A stretch of 64,000 bases of DNA, taken from NCBI RefSeq assembly GCF_014596475.1, contig NZ_MECJ01000023.1, positions 45,379-109,378 of the forward strand, given 5' to 3'. Source of the DNA: Streptomyces sp. CBMA152 (GTDB lineage Bacteria; Actinomycetota; Actinomycetes; Streptomycetales; Streptomycetaceae). The position numbers were made by a program, and so were the translations under genes. The notes beneath the pieces are model-generated. The model was not told the DNA's origin and made no database searches. It saw only the letters and a list, made by a program, of their open reading frames with translations. Positions 16,328-24,150 of the stretch are shown here, piece by piece; within the stretch, counting starts at the first letter, position 1; the number at the start of each line of letters is the position of its first letter.

Positions 16328-17077
16328 ATGAGCGGAACAGGACGTACGGGCGACGGCCGCGGCCGCGGTCTCGGCAATCTGCTGTCGGGGCTGGCCGTGG
16401 CCGTCGGCTGTGTGCTCTTCCTCGGCGGCTTCGCCTGGGGAGCCGTGGAGTACAAGCCGTACACGGTGCCCACCCAGTCCATGAACCCGACGGTCAAGGC
16501 GGGCGACCGCGTCCTCGCGCAGCGCATCGACGGCGCCGACGTGAAGCGCGGCGACGTGGTGATCTTCAAGGACAAGGTCTGGGGCAACGTCCCCATGGTC
16601 AAGCGCGTCGTCGGCATAGGCGGCGACACCGTCAAGTGCTGCGATGAGGGCGGCAAACTCACTGTCAACGGCAAACCGATCGACGAACCGTATCTGCACG
16701 GCACGGCCCCCTCCACGACCAAGTTCAGCGCCACCGTCCCCAAGGACCAGCTCTTCCTCCTCGGCGACGAACGCGATGTCTCGCTGGACTCCCGGGTCCA
16801 CCTGGAGGACGCGGCCAGCGGGTCCGTACCGCGCTCCGCCGTCAGCGCGCGCGTGGACGCCATCGCCTGGCCACTGGACGGCATGCTGAAGCGCCCGACG
16901 GGCTTCAAGGCCCTGCCGGGCGGCATCTCACAGCCCGGGCCGCTGATGCTCGTGGTGGTCGCCATCGTCGTCGGGACGGTCCTCATCGTCCTGGGAGCGG
17001 CGTACGGGCCGGTGGCCCGCCGCCTCGGCAGGCGCGGGGCCGGGAGCCGGCGGGAGGTGCCGGTCGGTGGGGCGTGA
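16328..17077 (+). CDS. sipZ: Type I signal peptidase SipZ
   Basis: 249 residues, the most divergent of the four. Membrane segment near LLSGLAVAVGCVLFLGGFAW; catalytic Ser in VPTQSMNPTVKAGDRVLAQR (Gln in place of the Gly/Asp before Ser); catalytic Lys in PMVKRVVGIGGDTVKCC; box E LGDERDVSLDSRVH, with Glu where the paralogues have His. A C-terminal membrane segment PLMLVVVAIVVGTVLIVLG follows. ATG 16328 has GGGGGAGGAG upstream; the earlier in-frame start at 16259 encodes unconserved sequence. A 93-nt gap from sipY leaves room for its own promoter. The last 11 nt overlap the Nudix gene. Confidence 0.9.
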   Translation: MSGTGRTGDGRGRGLGNLLSGLAVAVGCVLFLGGFAWGAVEYKPYTVPTQSMNPTVKAGDRVLAQRIDGADVKRGDVVIFKDKVWGNVPMVKRVVGIGGDTVKCCDEGGKLTVNGKPIDEPYLHGTAPSTTKFSATVPKDQLFLLGDERDVSLDSRVHLEDAASGSVPRSAVSARVDAIAWPLDGMLKRPTGFKALPGGISQPGPLMLVVVAIVVGTVLIVLGAAYGPVARRLGRRGAGSRREVPVGGA

Positions 17078-17663
17078 GACGGGTCCGCCCGGCGGGCCGG
17101 GTCCGGCGGATTCGCGGGGCGTGGCGGACGGGTCCGGTTCGGCGGGTGAGCGGGGCCCGGCCTCGGCCGGAGAGCTGCCCGGCGAGCCCCGCAAGGTCGC
17201 CCGGGTCGTATTGCTCGATCCGCAGGACCGCATTCTGCTGATGCACGGTTACGAACCGGACGATCCCTCCGACACCTGGTGGTTCACCCCGGGCGGCGGC
17301 CTGGAGGGCGACGAGACCCGGGCCGAGGCGGCCCTGCGCGAACTGGCCGAGGAGACCGGGATCACGGACGTGGAGCTCGGGCCGGTGCTGTGGCGGCGGA
17401 TGTGCTCGTTCCCGTTCGACGGCCGCCGCTGGGACCAGGACGAGTGGTACTACCTGGCCCGTACGACGCAGACCGAGGCCGCGCCGACAGGCCTCACCGA
17501 GCTGGAACAACGCAGTACCGCGGGGCTGAGGTGGTGGACCTCCGCCGAACTGTCGGCGGCCCATGAGACGGTGTACCCGACCAGACTCGCCGAGCTGCTG
17601 CGCACGCTGCTCGACGAGGGTCCTCCGCGTACGCCGGTGGTCCTGGCTCCGGAAATCGTCTAG
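17067..17663 (+). CDS. Nudix hydrolase
   Basis: 198 residues. The Nudix box is complete: GGGLEGDETRAEAALRELAEETGI at about residues 74-97, matching GX5EX7REUXEEXGU and providing the metal-binding glutamates. The substrate is a nucleoside diphosphate linked to some moiety and cannot be told from sequence. The first 45 residues are Gly/Pro/Ser-rich and probably disordered. GTG 17067 overlaps the sipZ stop by 11 nt, so the gene belongs to the sip transcription unit; this order is typical of Streptomyces. Confidence 0.88.
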   Translation: MGRETGPPGGPGPADSRGVADGSGSAGERGPASAGELPGEPRKVARVVLLDPQDRILLMHGYEPDDPSDTWWFTPGGGLEGDETRAEAALRELAEETGITDVELGPVLWRRMCSFPFDGRRWDQDEWYYLARTTQTEAAPTGLTELEQRSTAGLRWWTSAELSAAHETVYPTRLAELLRTLLDEGPPRTPVVLAPEIV

Positions 17664-17718
17664 GTATCCGGGGGGCTGACGCACAATAGGGGGACGCACG
17701 GCTGAAGGGGAACATGCC

Positions 17719-18027
17719 ATGAGCGCCGAGGACCTCGAAAAGTACGAGACCGAGATGGAGCTGAAGCTCTACCGGGAGTACCGCGACGTCGTCGGTCTGT
17801 TCAAATACGTGATCGAGACCGAGCGGCGTTTCTACCTCACCAACGACTACGAGATGCAGGTGCACTCGGTCCAGGGCGAGGTGTTCTTCGAGGTGTCGAT
17901 GGCCGATGCCTGGGTCTGGGACATGTACAGGCCGGCCCGGTTCGTCAAGCAGGTGCGGGTCCTCACGTTCAAGGACGTGAACATCGAGGAGCTCAACAAG
18001 AGCGACCTCGAACTTCCGGGCGGCTGA
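17719..18027 (+). CDS. DUF2469 actinobacterial conserved protein
   Basis: 102 residues. Matches the small, very conserved actinobacterial family DUF2469: MSAEDLEKYETEMELKLYRE at the start, then YVIETERRFYLTNDYE, VFFEVSMADAWVWDMYRPAR and a C-terminal FKDVNIEELNK. No membrane segment. Its function is unknown. It sits between the Nudix gene and yraN, as in other actinomycetes, which suggests a link to the secretion/DNA-uptake gene neighbourhood but does not prove one. AGGGGAAC lies just before the ATG. Confidence 0.9.
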   Translation: MSAEDLEKYETEMELKLYREYRDVVGLFKYVIETERRFYLTNDYEMQVHSVQGEVFFEVSMADAWVWDMYRPARFVKQVRVLTFKDVNIEELNKSDLELPGG

Positions 18028-18132
18028 TCACACTCGTTCGGGTGGCGGGGTTTTCCACAACGCCCGGGTTATCCACCAAGATCCACTCGATCGCGGCGGG
18101 TGCGTGACAGTCGGTACCGGAGGTGGTGCCGA

Positions 18133-18495
18133 ATGAACGCACGAGGAGCACTCGGACAGTACGGCGAAGACCTGGCGGCCAGGCTGCTGGCCGACGCCGG
18201 AATGACCGTGGTCGCCCGCAACTGGCGGTGCGGCAGGACCGGAGAGATCGACATCGTCGCCCGCGACGGTGACGTGCTGGTGGTCTGCGAGGTCAAGACC
18301 CGCAGAGCCGGCGCGTTCGAACACCCCATGGCGGCCGTCACCCCGGCCAAGGCCGAGCGGCTCAGACACCTGGCCGAGCGATGGCTCGCCGACCACGGCG
18401 GACCGCCACCGGGCGGCGTCCGCATCGACCTGGTCGGAGTCGTCCTGCCCGACCGGGGCGCACCGCAGGCCGAGCACGCGCGGGGGGTGGCCTGA
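18133..18495 (+). CDS. yraN: YraN/UPF0102 family predicted nuclease
   Basis: 120 residues, usual length. A restriction-endonuclease-like fold is visible: GQYGEDLAARLL with the first Glu, then GEIDIVARDG (the Asp), and VVCEVKTRRAG (the ExK), making a PD-(D/E)XK site. Function unproven; family members lie beside rnhB, yifB or dprA in many bacteria. ATG 18133 is chosen because GGAGG lies about 9 nt before it; a GTG at 18100 would add 11 residues. Its stop is immediately before the yifB start. Confidence 0.88.
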   Translation: MNARGALGQYGEDLAARLLADAGMTVVARNWRCGRTGEIDIVARDGDVLVVCEVKTRRAGAFEHPMAAVTPAKAERLRHLAERWLADHGGPPPGGVRIDLVGVVLPDRGAPQAEHARGVA

Positions 18496-20112
18496 ATGGG
18501 ATTCGCCCGCACCTGCTCCGTCGCGCTCGTCGGAGTCGAAGGCGTCGTCGTCGAAGTCCAGGCCGACCTCGAACCGGGCGTCGCCGCCTTCACCCTCGTC
18601 GGCCTGCCCGACAAAAGCCTCAGCGAAAGCCGCGACCGCGTCAGAGCCGCCGTCGTCAACTCCGGCGCCGACTGGCCCCAGAAGAAACTCACCGTCGGCC
18701 TCAGCCCCGCCTCCGTCCCCAAGGGCGGCAGCGGCTTCGACCTCGCCGTGGCCTGCGCGGTCCTCGGCGCCGCCGAGCGCATCGACCCCCGCGAGCTCGC
18801 CGACCTGGTGATGATCGGAGAGCTCGGACTCGACGGCCGCGTGCGCCCCGTGCGCGGCATCCTGCCCGCCGTCCTCGCCGCCGCCGAAGCCGGATACCAG
18901 CAGGTCGTCGTGCCCGAACAGACAGCGGCCGAAGCGTCCTTGGTGCCCGGCATCTCCGTCCTCGGCGTACGGAGCCTGCGCCAGCTCATCGCCGTCCTCA
19001 CCGACGAACCCGTGCCCGAGGAGGAACCCGCCGAAGAGGGCAGACCCGACGCCATGCTCGCGGGCCTGGTAGTACCGGGCGCCGGCGTCGGCACCGGTCT
19101 GTCCGCCGACGCCGACAGCAGCCCGCCCGACCTCGCCGACGTCGCCGGACAGCACGGCGCCCGCACCGCCCTGGAAGTCGCCGCCGCCGGCGGCCATCAC
19201 CTGATGCTGTACGGACCGCCGGGCGCGGGCAAAACCATGCTCGCCGAACGGCTCCCCGGCATCCTGCCGCCGCTCACCCGCCAGGAATCCCTCGAAGTCA
19301 CCGCGATCCACTCGGTCGCGGGCATCCTTCCCCCGGGCAAACCCCTGGTCCGCAAAGCGCCCTACTGCGCGCCCCACCACTCGGCGACCATGCAGTCCCT
19401 GGTCGGCGGAGGCAACGGCTTACCGCGGCCCGGAGCTGTCTCCCTAGCCCACCGGGGCGTGCTGTTCCTGGATGAGGCCCCGGAGTTCACGGGCAAGGCC
19501 CTCGACTCCCTGCGCCAGCCCCTGGAAGCCGGACACGTCATCGTCGCCCGCAGCGCCGGCGTCGTGCGCCTGCCCGCCCGCTTCCTGATGATCCTCGCCG
19601 CCAACCCCTGCCCCTGCGGGCGCCACACCCTGCACGGCGCGGGCTGCGAATGCGCCCCGTCCATGATCCGCCGCTACCAGTCCCGGCTCTCCGGACCGCT
19701 CCTGGACCGCGTCGACCTGCGCGTCGAGGCCGAGCCCGTCCGGCGCGAGGACCTGCTCGCCCAGGGCGGGCGCGGCGAATCCACGGCGGTGGTCGCCGAA
19801 CGCGTCCTGGCCGCCCGCGAACGGGCCGCCGCCCGCCTCGCGGGCACCCCCTGGACCACCAACAGCGAAGTCCCCGGACACGAACTGCGCACCCGCTGGG
19901 TGACCGCCCCCGGCGCCCTCGCCGCAGCCGAACGCGACATGGAACGCGGCCTGCTCACCGCCCGCGGCCTCGACCGCGTCCTGCGCGTCGCCTGGACCAT
20001 CGCGGACCTCTGCGGCAAGGACCGCCCGGACGAGAACCACATCGGGCTCGCCCTGGAACTGAGAACCGGCATCTCGCGGGGTGCGCCGATGCCGGTGGGA
20101 GGCGCGGGGTGA
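18496..20112 (+). CDS. yifB: YifB/ComM family Mg-chelatase-like AAA+ ATPase
   Basis: 538 residues. Domain order: N-terminal Lon-protease-S5-like fold (MGFARTCSVALVGVEG to about 170), a ChlI-type AAA+ domain with Walker A GPPGAGKTMLAERLPG, Walker B LFLDEAPEF, and sensor ILAANPCPCGRH, then a C-terminal Mg-chelatase domain. The Vibrio homologue ComM is a helicase promoting branch migration in natural transformation. Here it is paired with dprA, whose GTG overlaps this stop, and directly follows yraN. The DNA-processing role is inferred from family and context. Confidence 0.93.
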   Translation: MGFARTCSVALVGVEGVVVEVQADLEPGVAAFTLVGLPDKSLSESRDRVRAAVVNSGADWPQKKLTVGLSPASVPKGGSGFDLAVACAVLGAAERIDPRELADLVMIGELGLDGRVRPVRGILPAVLAAAEAGYQQVVVPEQTAAEASLVPGISVLGVRSLRQLIAVLTDEPVPEEEPAEEGRPDAMLAGLVVPGAGVGTGLSADADSSPPDLADVAGQHGARTALEVAAAGGHHLMLYGPPGAGKTMLAERLPGILPPLTRQESLEVTAIHSVAGILPPGKPLVRKAPYCAPHHSATMQSLVGGGNGLPRPGAVSLAHRGVLFLDEAPEFTGKALDSLRQPLEAGHVIVARSAGVVRLPARFLMILAANPCPCGRHTLHGAGCECAPSMIRRYQSRLSGPLLDRVDLRVEAEPVRREDLLAQGGRGESTAVVAERVLAARERAAARLAGTPWTTNSEVPGHELRTRWVTAPGALAAAERDMERGLLTARGLDRVLRVAWTIADLCGKDRPDENHIGLALELRTGISRGAPMPVGGAG

Positions 20113-21398
20113 ACGACGACGAGGCCTGGTCGGGAGGGCGGAGGAGGGACGAGCCGGTGGACGCAGAGTCGGCCGGTGGCGGTGGCGGTGGCGGTGGCGA
20201 TGCCGGTACCCGGCCGGTTGGCGCCGACGCCGTGACGGTCGGCGCGGCCGACGGCGAGCGGCTCGCGCGGGTCGCGCTGACCCGGGTCATCGAGCCCGGC
20301 GACGAACGCGGTGGCCGCTGGCTGCGCACCTACGGCGCCGTGGAGCTGATGCGGCGCCTCACCTCGCCCGAGGACCCCGATGCCCCGCTCACCGGAGCAA
20401 GCACCGCACGGCTCGCCAGCTACCGCAGACGCGCGGCCGCCGCCGACCCCGAGCGGGACCTCGCCACCCTGGCCGACATCGGCGGGCGGTTCGTCTGCCC
20501 CGGGGACGGCGAATGGCCCGGGCAGCTCGACGACCTCGGCGACGCCCGGCCCGTCGGACTCTGGCTGCGGGGCCCGGCCGACCTGCGGATATGGGCACTG
20601 AGATCGGTCGCGGTGGTCGGCGCCCGCGCCTGTACGCCCTACGGCGCCCACATGGGCGCCGGCCTCGGCGCCGGGCTCGCCGAAAAAGGCTGGGTGGTGG
20701 TGTCCGGCGCGGCGGCAGGGGTGGACGGCGCGGCCCATCGCGGCGCCCTCGCCGCGGGCGGCGCCACCATCGCCGTACTCGCCAGCGGAGTCGATGTCGT
20801 CTACCCGCGCGGCCACACGGAGTTGATCGGCCGTATCGCCGAACAGGGCGTCCTCGTGGCGGAGTTGCCGCCCGGTGACCACCCCACGCCGAGCCGGTTC
20901 ATCCTGCGCAACCGCGTGATCGCCGCGCTCACCCGGGGCACGGTCGTCGTCGAGGCCGCGTACCGCAGTGGCTCCCTCGCCACCGCCCGCACCGCGCAAC
21001 GCCTCGGCCGTCACACCATAGGAGTGCCCGGACCCGCCACCAGTGGACTCTCGGCCGGAGTGCACGAACTGCTGCGCGGTGAGGCCGTCCTGGTCACCGA
21101 CGCCGCCGAAATCGTCGAACTCGTCGGAGAGATGGGCGAGCTCGCCCCCGCGCGCCACGGCCCCGTCCTGCCCAGAGACCTCCTCGGCCCCGCCACCGCA
21201 CGCGTACTCGACGCCCTGCCAGGCCACGGCGAAGCCCCCGTACGGGCCATCGCCCGCGACGCAGCCACCACCGAGGACGAAGCGCTCAACCGGCTCTACG
21301 AACTCCACTCGCTGGGGTTCGTCGAACGTGAAGGCGACCGCTGGCGGTTGACGTCAAGCGCGCTCCGCCTGCCGGGCGCGCGGCGAGGCGGTGCTTGA
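20109..21398 (+). CDS. dprA: DNA-processing protein DprA
   Basis: 429 residues, longer than typical (about 290-380) because of a low-complexity N-terminus of about 80 residues that includes an eight-Gly run encoded by GGTGGC repeats. The Rossmann-like DprA core runs from SVAVVGARACTPYG through VVSGAAAGVDGAAHRGAL, GGATIAVLASGVDVVYPRGH, ELPPGDHPTPSRFILRNRVIA and EAAYRSGSLATARTA. A C-terminal winged-helix domain follows at about 350-429. DprA binds single-stranded DNA and loads RecA during uptake recombination; Streptomyces is not classically competent, so its role is open. GTG 20109 overlaps the yifB stop (GTGA). Confidence 0.92.
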   Translation: MNDDEAWSGGRRRDEPVDAESAGGGGGGGGDAGTRPVGADAVTVGAADGERLARVALTRVIEPGDERGGRWLRTYGAVELMRRLTSPEDPDAPLTGASTARLASYRRRAAAADPERDLATLADIGGRFVCPGDGEWPGQLDDLGDARPVGLWLRGPADLRIWALRSVAVVGARACTPYGAHMGAGLGAGLAEKGWVVVSGAAAGVDGAAHRGALAAGGATIAVLASGVDVVYPRGHTELIGRIAEQGVLVAELPPGDHPTPSRFILRNRVIAALTRGTVVVEAAYRSGSLATARTAQRLGRHTIGVPGPATSGLSAGVHELLRGEAVLVTDAAEIVELVGEMGELAPARHGPVLPRDLLGPATARVLDALPGHGEAPVRAIARDAATTEDEALNRLYELHSLGFVEREGDRWRLTSSALRLPGARRGGA

Positions 21399-21640
21399 CC
21401 TGGAGCATTCGGGTGAAAAGGTAAGGCCGATGACCACCGAGGGCCGCATCGCAGCGCTTTCGGGGCCGACGCACCCCGCGACGGCCCCGAACCGCGCCTG
21501 CCACCCGCCGCCCCCACCGCGCAAGGTCTACCCACCCGGCGTTCGCGCACCGCGACAGCCCGGTCACGCTACGCTCACGAGGGCCCCGCATCAGAAACAG
21601 CTTCCCGCACACGTCACAGCAGAACGGCTCAAGGCAACGA

Positions 21641-22483
21641 ATGCCCCAGCACACCTCCGGGTCTGATCGCACGGCAGCTCCCCCCGCTGCCCGCGCCGGC
21701 GGCACCGTGCGACCACCGGCGCCCTCGTCCGTCGACGAACTGTGGCGCTCGTACAAGAACAGCGGCGACGAGCGCCTGCGCGAGCAGCTGATCCTGCACT
21801 ACTCACCGCTGGTGAAGTACGTCGCGGGCCGGGTGAGCGTAGGACTGCCCTCCAACGTCGAGCAGGCCGACTTCGTCTCCTCCGGAGTCTTCGGACTCAT
21901 CGACGCCATCGAGAAGTTCGACATCGAACGGGCCATCAAGTTCGAGACCTACGCCATCACCCGCATCCGCGGCGCGATGATCGACGAACTCCGCGCACTC
22001 GACTGGATCCCGCGCTCCGTACGCCAGAAGGCCCGCGCCGTCGAACGCGCCTACGCCACCCTGGAAGCGCAACTGCGCCGCACCCCCTCGGAGAGCGAAG
22101 TCGCCACCGAGATGGGCATCGCCGTCGAGGAACTGCACGCCGTATTCAGCCAGTTGTCCCTCGCCAACGTGGTCGCGCTCGAAGAACTGCTGCACGTCGG
22201 CGGTGAGGGCGGCGACCGGCTCAGCCTCATGGACACTCTTGAGGACACCGCGGCCGACGACCCCGTCGAGGTCGCCGAGGGCCGCGAACTGCGGCGACTG
22301 CTCGCCCGCGCCATCAACACGCTCCCCGAGCGCGAGAAGACAGTCGTCACCCTCTACTACTACGAAGGGCTCACCCTCGCCGAGATCGGCAACGTCCTCG
22401 GGGTCACCGAGAGCCGGGTCAGCCAGATCCACACCAAATCCGTACTCCAGCTGCGGGCCAAGCTGGCCGACGTAGGCCGCTGA
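21641..22483 (+). CDS. whiG: RNA polymerase sigma factor WhiG (FliA/SigD family)
   Basis: 280 residues. Sporulation sigma factor that starts the conversion of aerial hyphae to spores in Streptomyces. Sigma region 2 is seen in LILHYSPLVKYVAGRV, then FGLIDAIEKFDIERAIKFETYAITRIRGAMIDELRALDWIPRSVRQKAR; region 3 follows; region 4 ends with LTLAEIGNVLGVTESRVSQIHTKSVLQLRAKL. Known regulation in S. coelicolor is by the anti-sigma factor RsiG with c-di-GMP. The 242-nt gap after dprA (21399-21640) contains no convincing gene. Located downstream of dprA as in other Streptomyces. Confidence 0.96.
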   Translation: MPQHTSGSDRTAAPPAARAGGTVRPPAPSSVDELWRSYKNSGDERLREQLILHYSPLVKYVAGRVSVGLPSNVEQADFVSSGVFGLIDAIEKFDIERAIKFETYAITRIRGAMIDELRALDWIPRSVRQKARAVERAYATLEAQLRRTPSESEVATEMGIAVEELHAVFSQLSLANVVALEELLHVGGEGGDRLSLMDTLEDTAADDPVEVAEGRELRRLLARAINTLPEREKTVVTLYYYEGLTLAEIGNVLGVTESRVSQIHTKSVLQLRAKLADVGR

Positions 22484-22511
22484 GCACCGCCCCGGAATCC
22501 TCCCCGCCCCC

Positions 22512-22546
22512 ATCCGCTTACAGCGGCCCGGCCGTACAGTGGACCG
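22512..22546 (+). promoter_or_regulatory. Candidate promoter of the TetR gene, possibly leaderless
   Basis: TACAGT at 22535-22540 fits TANNNT and ends 6 nt before the GTG at 22547. No Shine-Dalgarno precedes the GTG. The -35 region (22512-22517) has no good consensus. Pattern-based inference. Confidence 0.33.
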
Positions 22547-23128
22547 GTGCCAAGGATTCGAGCGGCCTCGGTGGCCGAGCACCGCACCATGCAGCGTGCC
22601 GCACTGCTGGACGCCGCACGCGCCCTGCTGTCCGAGGGCGGCACCGAAGCCCTGACCTTCCCGGCCCTGGCCGAGCGCACCGGGCTCGCCCGGTCCTCCG
22701 TGTACGAGTACTTCCGCTCCCGGGCCGCCGTGGTGGAAGAGCTGTGCTCCGTCGACTTCCCGTTCTGGGCCGCCGACGTCGAAGCCGCGATGCAGCAGGC
22801 CGCCGACCCCGAGGGCAAGGTCGCCGCGTACGTACGCCGCCAGCTCGAACTCGTCGGCGACCGGCGCCACCGGGCCGTCGTCGCCATCTCCGCCAGCGAA
22901 CTCGACGCCGGCGCCCGCGAGAAGATCCGCGCCGCCCACGGCGGCCTCATCGCCATGATCGTCGAAGCCCTCGGCGAACTCGGCCACACCCAGCCCCGAC
23001 TCGCGGCCCTGCTGCTCCAGGGCGTGGTCGACGCGGCGGTGCGCCGCATCGAACTGGGCGCGGCGGAAGACCCGGCGGCCATCACGGACGCGGCGGTGGG
23101 GATGGCACTGCGGGGCGTGGTCGGCTAA
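22547..23128 (+). CDS. TetR/AcrR family transcriptional regulator
   Basis: 193 residues. The N-terminal helix-turn-helix fits TetR: RAALLDAARALLSEGGTEALTFPALAERTGLARSSVYEYFRSRAAVVEEL at about 20-69. The C-terminal ligand domain is not assignable. It lies downstream of whiG and converges with the M23 gene; in other Streptomyces a TetR gene follows whiG as well. The target is unknown, and no palindromic self-operator is obvious. Confidence 0.9.
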   Translation: MPRIRAASVAEHRTMQRAALLDAARALLSEGGTEALTFPALAERTGLARSSVYEYFRSRAAVVEELCSVDFPFWAADVEAAMQQAADPEGKVAAYVRRQLELVGDRRHRAVVAISASELDAGAREKIRAAHGGLIAMIVEALGELGHTQPRLAALLLQGVVDAAVRRIELGAAEDPAAITDAAVGMALRGVVG

Positions 23129-23138
23129 ATCGGCCTGT

Positions 23139-23155
23139 GGGGAGGGGGCCTCCCC
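23139..23155. terminator. Hairpin between convergent tetR and M23 genes
   Basis: GGGGAGG (23139-23145) pairs with CCTCCCC (23149-23155) over a 3-nt loop. It lies between two converging genes and could stop transcription from both sides. The tail is C-rich on the + strand, with no U-tract. Confidence 0.5.
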
Positions 23156-23202
23156 CCCCGCCCCCCTCCCACCCCCGCCCCGCCCCCGATCACCTCACCC
23201 CC

Positions 23203-23838
23203 TCACCCCACCTCCACCTCCACCCCAAACACCGGCAGCAGCCGCGCATGCCCCCGCCGCACAAGAACCAGCGGGTTCAGATACGAGTCCCCCCGCCTGA
23301 GCCCCCAGTGCAGGCACCCCTCCGCGCAGTGCCACGGTCCCGCGTCCAGGACCGCGACCGGTTGCCCGGCCGTAACTCGTTCGCCCGGGTGGACCAGCGC
23401 GCGCACCGGTTCGTATGTGGTGCGCAGCGGTGGGCTTCCGGACCCGTCGAGGGTGATCGTCAGTACGCCCTGCCCCGCGACGGGGCCCGCGAAGGTGACC
23501 CGGCCCGGCGCCACCGCACGGATCTCCGTGCCCGGTGGTGCCGCCAGGTCGACGCCCCGGTGGCCGGGGCCGTACGGCGTGGCGGGCGGTTCCCAGCCCC
23601 GTTTCACCACGGGCGGACCGGGCACAGGCCACAGTCCGCCTCCGGCAAAGCCAGCAGGACGGGGCCCCGGCACCTGAACCGAGTCACCAAGGCCAGCCGG
23701 ACGGGCCACCGGCACCCGAGCCGAGCCGCCGGGCCCACCCATCGACCCAGCCAGCCCACCCCCTGGCACCACAGGCCCCACCGGCCCCACAGAGGACGTG
23801 ACAACCAACGCGAGCAAAGTGCAGTACGTGCGGTACAT
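23203..23838 (-). CDS. M23 (LytM-type) peptidase-domain protein, secreted, atypical active site
   Basis: 211 residues. An N-terminal hydrophobic segment MYRTYCTLLALVVTSSVG suggests a signal peptide, then a Pro/Gly linker to about 85, then an M23 domain: YGPGHRGVDLAAPPGTEIRAVAPG supplies the first zinc His and Asp (HRGVD). The second motif, normally HxH, reads CLHWGLR, so the first His is Cys and only one His remains. LytM-like proteins lacking catalytic residues often act as activators of cell-wall hydrolases; a zinc-dependent cut here is doubtful. Divergent from rpsB, with a 312-bp gap between them. Confidence 0.78.
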   Translation of the reverse strand: MYRTYCTLLALVVTSSVGPVGPVVPGGGLAGSMGGPGGSARVPVARPAGLGDSVQVPGPRPAGFAGGGLWPVPGPPVVKRGWEPPATPYGPGHRGVDLAAPPGTEIRAVAPGRVTFAGPVAGQGVLTITLDGSGSPPLRTTYEPVRALVHPGERVTAGQPVAVLDAGPWHCAEGCLHWGLRRGDSYLNPLVLVRRGHARLLPVFGVEVEVG

Positions 23839-24150
23839 GGAAAAATGATGGCGGCCGAACCGGAATCCCGATGATCATGGGCCGGATCTGTGGATAACCA
23901 GGCCGTTGTGGATAGTGCCGTCACCCGGCACTGTCACGGTCCCGTACACTTCTTGTGGCGATCCGGGTCACCGGGTCGACTTCGCACGCCCCGCCAGTGG
24001 TCCACTTCTGATCCGTCAGAGGTCAAGGTCACCGGCCGCGTCTCTCGGTCCTTCACCTGTTCAGTCCGGTGCGGGGCACGGCGCATCGGGGCGTCAGGCG
24101 CGGCAGCCGACCGGCCGCCGCGGTAACCGAGTACCTCAAGGAGTACGGCC
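23839..24150. promoter_or_regulatory. Divergent intergenic region and rpsB leader
   Basis: A 312-bp gap between the M23 gene and rpsB with no gene. It contains a 7-bp hairpin AGTGCCG/CGGCACT at 23914-23932 and a -10-like TACACT at 23945-23950 that would give rpsB a leader of about 190 nt. CAAGGAG lies 9 nt before the rpsB ATG. The -35 is unclear. A leader of this length leaves room for S2 feedback control, but no known leader motif is recognised. Confidence 0.4.

Noticed and set aside
21391..21666. A 91-codon open frame between dprA and whiG
   Set aside because: Proline-rich, overlaps the whiG start region, no ribosome-binding site and no family features; treated as non-coding promoter DNA.
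23129..23202. C-rich stretch considered as a structured RNA
   Set aside because: Only a 7-bp hairpin is supported; the C-run is better explained as a terminator between convergent genes.
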